Assembly (NCBI GenBank): GCA_018646195.1
Contig: JABGVH010000044.1
Span: forward strand, 1-46,242
DNA: 46,242 nt
Direction of reading: 5' to 3'
Source of the DNA: Halobacteriovoraceae bacterium
GTDB taxonomy: Bacteria; Bdellovibrionota; Bacteriovoracia; Bacteriovoracales; Bacteriovoracaceae
Below, piece by piece: positions 40,673 through 46,242 of the stretch. The notes under the pieces were generated by a model. That model saw only the letters and a list, made by a program, of their open reading frames with translations. It ran no database searches and was not told the origin of the DNA. Within the stretch, counting starts at the first letter, position 1. Each line of letters begins with the position of its first letter. Made by a program: the position numbers and the translations under genes.

Positions 40673-42619
40673 TTATTCTTCGCAAAGTGTATGATCGAGG
40701 CAAACTCTCAATTCAATATTGGTATGCCCTTCACTAATAAGGTAGGAATCTAAATTAAGGTTTCTCTTCAAAGTTCCACTTATTGTTGTGGTATTTGAAG
40801 TTGTTCCTGTATGTCGAGTTCCTACTAGTTCATCGAGGGATTTAAGAACAACTCCACCGATCTGACAGTAAAGATTTGCTCCACAAAGACTCATCACGCC
40901 TTCACCTAGCTTAGAAAAAAACTGTGAATCAGAGCTTAGTAATTCCGGTTTTATTGGCTTCACGTTATAGTCTTTGGCATAACTTATTAAGAACATAGTA
41001 AACATGTCTTGATACAATGCTTTTTGAAAAGCTGAATTAAGCAACTTACTTTCCTCTGGATTTGCACCTTGAGGGCGTTTTGTTAGTGAACAAGATAGGC
41101 CCATATTCTTGCTTAAATTCTTACGAGTATTATCCCAAGAGTGAGTACTCCTCTTAAACCACGACCAGCTAGTCTTTCTACCGCTGTTTCGTACAAAACT
41201 TGAAGTTTTACTAATATCCATCTGGCAAGAACCGGAAATAGGTTCAGCTTTTTGATAATAGTTATAGCGAAGCGCTACATTTTGAACAAATACTGGCTGG
41301 TTTGGAGCGGGAGATTCATATACGGTTTCACTAGCTGTTCTAGAAAAATGATTACCATCTCGGTCCGTATATTCGTAAGTTTTTTGCTTACTCTTTGCAT
41401 AGCCACAAATTGCACCTTGAGTGATCGGAAAATCATAGGCTTGAGAACCGCCAAATCCACCTTCTAGGTCAGAAACAAGGTATCGCAACACTTCTGGTTT
41501 GTTATTATCTCCCTCTATTGTCATTGGAAGATCTACAAATCGTTTTTTTGTACCAAGAGTCACTCTAGTTTCTAGAGGAAAATTATAAGTAATTAATTCA
41601 TAATTTAAGGCCGAGCCATTATCCTTGACTCTGCTAATACTCTTAGTTACTCCTGGATTTAGACGGATATTAAAAGGTGCTATTGATTGCACATGATAAT
41701 TTAAACCTGCATCTTTAATTCTCTCAGACAATGTCTCAATTTCCTTATCTGGGGTTAATGAATATCCTGTTGAAGCATATCCAATAACAACAGAATCTAG
41801 GCTGCTCATTAAAGCAATAGAGTCCTGTAAGGATTCATCGGCAATCCTTTGGAGAGCGCTAAATGACTGGCTTAGGTTCGCTTCGACGTTTGTTAACCAC
41901 TCTAATTGGTCTTTATACGGGGACCAATCTCTAAGGGCCTCTCGGTAGGAGTATCCTGCTTGTCTTTTAACTCGCAATACAACTTCTTTTCGGTAATTTA
42001 ACTTAAGGATATCCCGACGAAAATCAGAGCGGATCTTATTCATTTGATCTGGGTCATTAGCCGCTAACGCCAGATCTGTAGTTAATTTGGCACTCAGCTC
42101 GGCCATTTCATCTTTTACCGCTTCTACATCTTCTTTTGCTAATTCAAGTGCGGCCTTTGTCGCTGAATAATTTCCATACTCTTCTTTGTGATCTTCGACA
42201 TATGAATGAACTTTAAACTTGGCCTCAATTATTTTTCGTCCCAAGTTGATATTTCGAGCTGCTACTCCTGTAATTGCCTCGAAGGCAGGTGAATAAAATT
42301 GACCTCGAGAAATAATCCCTGGGAACTCCTCTTTCGTCGGCATTTTGTAAGTAATTTGCCTAAGTTTGAATAAGTCCTGACAGTCAGCTCCGCCATTTGT
42401 TTGGTAAAACTTACCTTTGAATTTTAGGTTTCCTGGCTTTACATAAAGAGTATGCTTGTTCTCAGAGTCCCCAATAACTTCCCCAACCCCTTTTATTGAA
42501 ACCTTTGAGGTTAAGTCTCTAATATCCGCATTTGGATAAGGCATTCCCATTACATTTTGGATTGGCAGAATCATCAAACTGACCCCTATGACCAACCCAC
42601 TCATTTTCATTTTTTGCAT
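40673..42619 (-). CDS. Large secreted orphan protein heading the exported-protein operon
   Basis: 648 aa with AAGGGGA just before the ATG and a signal peptide (residues 1-25, ending QNVMG). Residues ~128-280 are long helices paralogous to the 310-aa product of the last gene (SYREALRDWSPYKDQLEWL at 223-241). The region ~310-540 looks beta-rich with repeated Tyr and Thr strands (TYNFPLETRVTLGTKKRF, shortened) and two cysteines (GSCQMDI, GLSCSLT). The C-terminus has a Cys motif (SLCGANLYCQIGG) and ends CLDHTLCEE. No family recognised; the length, disulfides and signal suggest an extracytoplasmic structural or binding protein. Confidence 0.72.
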   Translation of the reverse strand: MQKMKMSGLVIGVSLMILPIQNVMGMPYPNADIRDLTSKVSIKGVGEVIGDSENKHTLYVKPGNLKFKGKFYQTNGGADCQDLFKLRQITYKMPTKEEFPGIISRGQFYSPAFEAITGVAARNINLGRKIIEAKFKVHSYVEDHKEEYGNYSATKAALELAKEDVEAVKDEMAELSAKLTTDLALAANDPDQMNKIRSDFRRDILKLNYRKEVVLRVKRQAGYSYREALRDWSPYKDQLEWLTNVEANLSQSFSALQRIADESLQDSIALMSSLDSVVIGYASTGYSLTPDKEIETLSERIKDAGLNYHVQSIAPFNIRLNPGVTKSISRVKDNGSALNYELITYNFPLETRVTLGTKKRFVDLPMTIEGDNNKPEVLRYLVSDLEGGFGGSQAYDFPITQGAICGYAKSKQKTYEYTDRDGNHFSRTASETVYESPAPNQPVFVQNVALRYNYYQKAEPISGSCQMDISKTSSFVRNSGRKTSWSWFKRSTHSWDNTRKNLSKNMGLSCSLTKRPQGANPEESKLLNSAFQKALYQDMFTMFLISYAKDYNVKPIKPELLSSDSQFFSKLGEGVMSLCGANLYCQIGGVVLKSLDELVGTRHTGTTSNTTTISGTLKRNLNLDSYLISEGHTNIELRVCLDHTLCEE

Positions 42620-42780
42620 TCTATTCCCCTTGTGAAAAAATTAATTCGAGTTCCTCTTAGAAAGCAAAAGAGAGACCAGGAGCTAGGTCTTAATTTACAA
42701 GGACTTAGGGATGTTTTTTTTCAATAATGGATTTTTCAAAACTGAAATTGGATTGAAAGGGACTTTTTAGAGGCGAAATT

Positions 42781-42801
42781 CGTCACTCATCTTCAGTGAC
42801 G
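42781..42801. terminator. Hairpin after the small secreted-protein gene
   Basis: CGTCACT / AGTGACG, a perfect 7-bp stem with a 7-nt loop, lies 35 nt after the stop of the minus-strand gene at 42837-43304, in a 217-bp gap that must also hold the promoter of the five-gene operon. No T-run, so a weak terminator at most. Confidence 0.4.
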
Positions 42802-42836
42802 AGGTAGTTATTTCAATACTGGAAATTTTGGGAAAA

Positions 42837-43304
42837 TTATTTGCACTGAAGCAGGAGATTGTAGTGATTTTTAAATGAGCTCCAATAACGGCGCTTGTTT
42901 TGGTGTATCGAAAGTGTTTCGCTTTGCTTGTCAAATTCCAGCCGAGTATGGGTGAATTGAAAAAGTTCTGGAGAGCCTGATAAGAGGTCAATTTTTATGC
43001 TTTTACTATCTTCGCTGGCCTTAGTGGTGTTTGTAATGACAAGCCCTTTTCTTTTTTTGCTGCCTTTAAGGACTAAGTCTGCCACCAATCCATAAGATAT
43101 TTTACCTGGAAATTGATTTTTTATTTTAGTAAAACAGGCATCTACTGAAGCGACTTCTTTATTACCTGAATCCCTGAGGATTATTTGACAGTTTTTTTGG
43201 TAAGTTATGACGGCACGGTCCGCATGACTCATATACCGGAGGCAATTATCAACGGCGAAAACCGGTAGAGAAAAAATAGAAACTATTAGAATTTTGATTA
43301 ACAT
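42837..43304 (-). CDS. Small secreted orphan protein
   Basis: 155 aa from the ATG at 43302-43304, which opens a signal peptide (MLIKILIVSIFSLPVFA); a TTG nine codons earlier would add residues without purpose. The mature part is beta-rich with four cysteines (DNCLRYM, KNCQIIL, DACFTKI and a final LLQCK), likely two disulfides. No family recognised. It lies between the aspartyl-tRNA synthetase gene and the exported-protein operon, all on the minus strand. Confidence 0.62.
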   Translation of the reverse strand: MLIKILIVSIFSLPVFAVDNCLRYMSHADRAVITYQKNCQIILRDSGNKEVASVDACFTKIKNQFPGKISYGLVADLVLKGSKKRKGLVITNTTKASEDSKSIKIDLLSGSPELFQFTHTRLEFDKQSETLSIHQNKRRYWSSFKNHYNLLLQCK

Positions 43305-43363
43305 ATTGAATAGATACCCTAAAAACCCCAAAAAACCAGAGCTTTGTAATAATTTCTCCGTAC

Positions 43364-44689
43364 TTACGGAGTTAAACGGGTCATATCTCTAGGAAACATT
43401 GTCGCCGACTTAATATTATCAACATTAAGCAGCCTCTGAGTCAGTCGCTCAAGCCCGAGCCCTAGCCCTCCATGTGGAGGGAGTCCATACTTATGGGCGT
43501 TAGTAAAAAACTCAAAGTCCGCGGGGTTCATACCTCTGCCAGACATTTTCGCAACCAATTGGTCGAAATCATGAATCCTTTGGCCACCAGTAGTGATTTC
43601 GACTCCCCGAAAAATTAGGTCAAAACTCACCGTTAACTCAGGGTCCTCAGCATCATCCATGGCATAAAATGGCCTTTTAGCGGTGGGATAGTGAGTGATA
43701 AAAACAAACTCAGAATCATATTTTTTCTTCACGTAATCAGAAATTTTAATTTCTTCAATAGGTGCTAAATCAAAGGAGTCTTTTGGATCAATTTTATATT
43801 CTTTTTTAATGATCTCTTTCACTTCCCAAAATTTAAGGGCGGGAATAGTTTTTATATCTGGCACTTCTACTTGTAAAAGATCGAGTTCGTAGGGAACATC
43901 TTTTTTTAAATGTTCGAAAGCATGCTTTAGCATTGCAGCTTCCATATTTAAAATATCGTAAAAAGAATCTATTTGACCAAATTCAAAATCAATCGAGGTG
44001 TATTCATTTATATGCCGGTTTGTATTGTGTTTTTCGGCCCTGAAAACAGGAGCAATTTCAAATACTCTATCAAAAACCCCTACACAGAATTCTTTATAGA
44101 ACTGAGGGGATTGGGTTAAATAAGCCTTTTGTCCAAAATAATCCATTGAGAAAATATTTGCTCCTCCCTCGGCCCCCTCGGCTACGATTTTAGGAGATCG
44201 GATTTCCACAAATTTGTTTTCGATTAAAAAACTTCGTATGCCTTGGACCAGTGAAGATTGAATTCGAAAAATTGCTTTCTCTTTAGGATGTCTCATTGAA
44301 AGATAACGGAGATCAAATTTTAAATCATTTCCAATATCTAGCTTTTTTTTAGTAATGTCGAAGGGAAGTAACTCCTTTGGACTACTAACAACATTAATTT
44401 CATTGATCTGCACTTCGCAGCTCTTCGGTTCTACAAAAGCATCTTTTAGCTTAGCTTCTGAAACTTTTCCTTTTATGACAACGGAACAACCTTCCTTCAC
44501 TCCGGTCTCACCTATTTCCCCGGTGTAAACTGTTTGAATAATTGTTCCGTAAGCATTAACCAGAATAAATGCGAATCCAGACAGGCCTCTTACTTTAAAG
44601 ACGACGCCTTTTAGTTCAATTTCTTCACCAACCAAATCTAGTAGGTTAAGGTATTTTGAACGTTCTTCGACAATAGCTGAAATTTCCAT
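43364..44689 (-). CDS. aspS: Aspartyl-tRNA synthetase, archaeal/non-bacterial type
   Basis: 441 aa. It lacks the ~120-residue GAD insertion of ordinary bacterial AspRS (about 590 aa), so it belongs to the archaeal/eukaryotic-type AspRS2 group. Class II motifs are intact: VAEGAEGGANIF, the substrate loop YLTQSPQFYKEF, motif 2 FRAEKHNTNRHINEYTSID, and motif 3 GLGLGLERLTQ. The N-terminal OB fold binds the anticodon. AspRS2 enzymes in bacteria are often non-discriminating, charging both tRNA-Asp and tRNA-Asn and working with the GatCAB amidotransferase. Whether this is the cell's only AspRS cannot be seen here; AsnRS is unlikely given the TQSPQFYKEF loop. Confidence 0.88.
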   Translation of the reverse strand: MEISAIVEERSKYLNLLDLVGEEIELKGVVFKVRGLSGFAFILVNAYGTIIQTVYTGEIGETGVKEGCSVVIKGKVSEAKLKDAFVEPKSCEVQINEINVVSSPKELLPFDITKKKLDIGNDLKFDLRYLSMRHPKEKAIFRIQSSLVQGIRSFLIENKFVEIRSPKIVAEGAEGGANIFSMDYFGQKAYLTQSPQFYKEFCVGVFDRVFEIAPVFRAEKHNTNRHINEYTSIDFEFGQIDSFYDILNMEAAMLKHAFEHLKKDVPYELDLLQVEVPDIKTIPALKFWEVKEIIKKEYKIDPKDSFDLAPIEEIKISDYVKKKYDSEFVFITHYPTAKRPFYAMDDAEDPELTVSFDLIFRGVEITTGGQRIHDFDQLVAKMSGRGMNPADFEFFTNAHKYGLPPHGGLGLGLERLTQRLLNVDNIKSATMFPRDMTRLTP

Positions 44690-44840
44690 GGAGTCCCTAT
44701 TTGACGCATTATTGTATAAGCTAAAAAAGGCATCTTAAAACAGGCAAGGGGTCGTTGTCTATCCCTAGAAATCCAAACTAACCCAGTGCGGCGAGCTGGA
44801 AAAAAGTGAGCCAGCAACAAGAACCAGGTATAATGACCGG

Positions 44841-46037
44841 ATGACTGAGCAGACCAAAAGTAATGAAGTAGTAAAACAAGCGCAATATCACTCCTCCCTT
44901 AACATTTTAGTGAAGCTCCCAGCATTAATCGACTCTCTGAATATCGCTGTGAAAAAAAAGTCCTTCCTAAAGGCAAATACCTACACTCTTTTGCAATACA
45001 TCACGATTGAAACTGATTGCACATTTGAGCAAGTCGATTCTGCCATTATAAGGACTTGGATTTCTGGTGTTGAAGGGCTTAGTGATTACTTGTGGAGATA
45101 TGAGCTATTAGTTTTATTACGGAATCATTTCGGAGGAAACTGGGACCTGCCACCTATTCCTAAAAACGCCACCTGGTACCGGATAAGAGATTTAATTTTT
45201 TGGCGCTATTATGAAAACCAAAAAAGCAAGAGAACCAAAAGTTTTTTTGAGTCAATAACTCAAGAGCAAATTCTTCACGACGAACTGGCCTGTGTTCCGC
45301 TTTACAATGCATTCCTCGATTCTTACCCCACAAATGACCAAACCGGAGTATTCCTGGAGTCAGACGAAGATATCTTGGAAGTCATTCATTCATTTAATAT
45401 AGATACCAAGGCCCAATTATCAATAGTTGATATTGGTTGCGGCCGAGGCCGTTTATTACGTAGATTCAGAGATGATTTTGATTCTTGCCAATTAATCGGC
45501 ACCTCTATATTCGAGTTTTCAAAAGAAGAGCTGGCAGAGTTTGAAAAGCACAGTATTTCTCCTATTTTTTGTAACGCTAGTACAATTGAGCTGCCCGATA
45601 ATTCACAAGATATAGTTGTTTGTTCGGAAGTTATTGAACATCTTAGGCACCCTGCTGAGTTAATCGACGAGATACACCGAATCCTCAAGCCAGAGGGGGT
45701 TTATTGCATTACCGCCCCTTCTAAAGCCTCTTATATGTACCGGAGTAATCCTTTCTCTTACCTATTTGTTTTTTTAGAAAGTATCTGCCCCATTTTTCTA
45801 CCAAGGTTTCATAATCTTTATGCCTACCTGACTCCCCTGCGAATAGTTCACTACGGATTTGATCCACGCCAACTAAATAAACTCTTCAAGAAGAAGTTTC
45901 CCCACTCTAATGTCGACACCAGAAGGTTTGTCGCTCTACGAAAATTTAAAATTGCCGGCATTGCCAAGAAAGTCCCATTCTTAAAAAAGATGGGCGGCCT
46001 CTGTATTGCTTACGGAAAAAAGTCAGGCAGCAAATAA
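44841..46037 (+). CDS. SAM-dependent methyltransferase
   Basis: 398 aa. The C-terminal half is a class I methyltransferase: motif I VDIGCGRGRLLR beginning at Val196/Asp197, motif II region ASTIELPDNSQDIVVCSEVIEHL, and the LKPEGVYCITAPS strand. This resembles the UbiE/'Methyltransf_11' group. The N-terminal ~180 residues form a helical region of unknown type (WISGVEGLSDYLWRYE, IRDLIFWRYYENQK). Substrate unknown. The gene is divergent from aspS and ends in the terminator at 46036-46064. Confidence 0.8.
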   Translation: MTEQTKSNEVVKQAQYHSSLNILVKLPALIDSLNIAVKKKSFLKANTYTLLQYITIETDCTFEQVDSAIIRTWISGVEGLSDYLWRYELLVLLRNHFGGNWDLPPIPKNATWYRIRDLIFWRYYENQKSKRTKSFFESITQEQILHDELACVPLYNAFLDSYPTNDQTGVFLESDEDILEVIHSFNIDTKAQLSIVDIGCGRGRLLRRFRDDFDSCQLIGTSIFEFSKEELAEFEKHSISPIFCNASTIELPDNSQDIVVCSEVIEHLRHPAELIDEIHRILKPEGVYCITAPSKASYMYRSNPFSYLFVFLESICPIFLPRFHNLYAYLTPLRIVHYGFDPRQLNKLFKKKFPHSNVDTRRFVALRKFKIAGIAKKVPFLKKMGGLCIAYGKKSGSK

Positions 46038-46064
46038 AAAAGCCAGTCTAAGACTGGCTTTTTT
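46036..46064. terminator. Bidirectional rho-independent terminator
   Basis: A-run, then stem AGCCAGTCT / AGACTGGCT with a one-base gap at the tip, then a T-run. It begins at the methyltransferase stop codon and lies 15 nt before the 3' end of the opposing tRNA genes, so it can end transcripts from both sides. Confidence 0.88.
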
Positions 46065-46078
46065 GAGCTACCAAAAAA

Positions 46079-46154
46079 TGGTGCCCCGACGCGGATTTGA
46101 ACCACGGACACAGGGATTTTCAGTCCCTTGCTCTACCGACTGAGCTACTTGGGC
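46079..46154 (-). tRNA. tRNA-Phe (GAA)
   Basis: 76 nt on the minus strand including an encoded CCA. The anticodon loop is CTGAAAA with a 5-bp stem (AGGGA/TCCCT), giving anticodon GAA; the D-stem GCTC/GAGC and the T-arm GTTCGAAT are normal. The acceptor stem is unusual: GCCCAAG pairs with TCGGGGC over four base pairs and a G-T wobble, with A-G and A-C mismatches at positions 5-68 and 6-67. It lies 5 nt downstream of tRNA-Ser. Confidence 0.85.
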
Positions 46155-46159
46155 AAACT

Positions 46160-46242
46160 TGGCGGAGGGGGTGGGATTCGAACCCACGTGGGCTTGCACC
46201 CTAACGGTTTTCAAGACCGCCCCGTTATGACCACTTCGGTAC
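46160..46242 (-). tRNA. tRNA-Ser (UGA), 5' end beyond window
   Basis: The minus strand reads the anticodon loop CTTGAAA in a GCGGT/ACCGT stem (anticodon TGA), then a long variable arm (GGGTGCAAGCCC), T-arm GTTCGAAT and an encoded CCA at 46160-46162. The long variable arm makes it tRNA-Ser. The 5' acceptor strand, about seven bases, lies outside the window. It is upstream of tRNA-Phe on the same strand. Confidence 0.82.

Noticed and set aside
40623-40703. Upstream extension of the 146-aa anchored protein
   Set aside because: It overlaps the end of the previous gene and the 40639-40662 hairpin; the ATG at 40620-40622 has a strong ribosome site and opens the hydrophobic anchor.
1-46242. CRISPR arrays, insertion sequences, prophage or integrase genes
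   Set aside because: No spaced direct repeats, terminal inverted repeats with transposase, or phage genes were found; the only tandem repeat is the 3 x 11 bp tract at 32421-32453.

Overview
This is an AT-rich (by eye, mid-to-high 30s % GC), gene-dense bacterial chromosome segment with no CRISPR array, transposase, integrase or phage block. It looks like a member of the Bdellovibrionota, most likely the Bacteriovoracia (Bacteriovorax/Halobacteriovorax-like predators). The pointers are a TIGR02147-family regulator next to a secreted orphan protein, a very high share of exported proteins of unknown family, several PilZ proteins, secreted proteolytic/transglutaminase enzymes, and frequent TTG starts. 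The assignment is inference; no rRNA or marker gene settles it.

Layout. 1-1861 (-): an anchored Sel1-type repeat protein cut by the window edge, a small FlbD-like protein and a PilZ protein. 1877-5237 (-): an aldehyde dehydrogenase carrying the helical N-terminal domain normally found on long-chain alcohol oxidases, directly after a GMC oxidoreductase; together they look like an alcohol-to-acid oxidation pair. 5410-9259: two secreted orphans flanking a TIGR02147 regulator. 9256-12655: a DASS-type anion transporter, a CBS protein and a membrane-anchored SGNH hydrolase. 12881-16935 (+): a secreted GP42-like transglutaminase followed by a clostripain-family (C11) protease, then a PilZ protein. 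16932-20041 (-): a YdeP-like molybdoenzyme with its maturation factor FdhD. 20220-21883 (+): a universal stress protein and a secreted CxxCH protein.

21880-29507 (-) is a complete cbb3 oxidase operon in the order ccoI-ccoS-ccoNO(fused)-ccoQ-ccoP-ccoG-TauE/SafE-like, with start/stop overlaps at most junctions. ccoQ (56 aa) and ccoS (49 aa) are small but clear. CcoP has only one haem c motif. FNR/CRP-type 14-bp palindromes lie upstream of ccoI and between fdhD and the stress-protein gene, which suggests a shared low-oxygen regulon joining these three blocks.

29651-37877 holds a metallo-beta-lactamase-fold hydrolase, a small secreted protein, a secreted-protein gene split in two at a perfect 3 x 11 bp tandem repeat, a YecM-like VOC protein, a Uup-like ABC-F ATPase, a histidine kinase, an HNH/DUF968-like protein and a beta-barrel protein. 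37945-42619 (-) is a five-gene operon in which every product is exported or membrane-anchored; the first and last genes are paralogues and nothing in it matches a family I know. The window ends with a small secreted protein, an archaeal-type aspartyl-tRNA synthetase, a SAM methyltransferase, a bidirectional terminator, and tRNA-Phe and tRNA-Ser genes on the minus strand.

No gene-free stretch exceeds about 220 bases. The longest are 12656-12880 and 42620-42836; each contains a hairpin and presumably a promoter, and nothing else that I can see.
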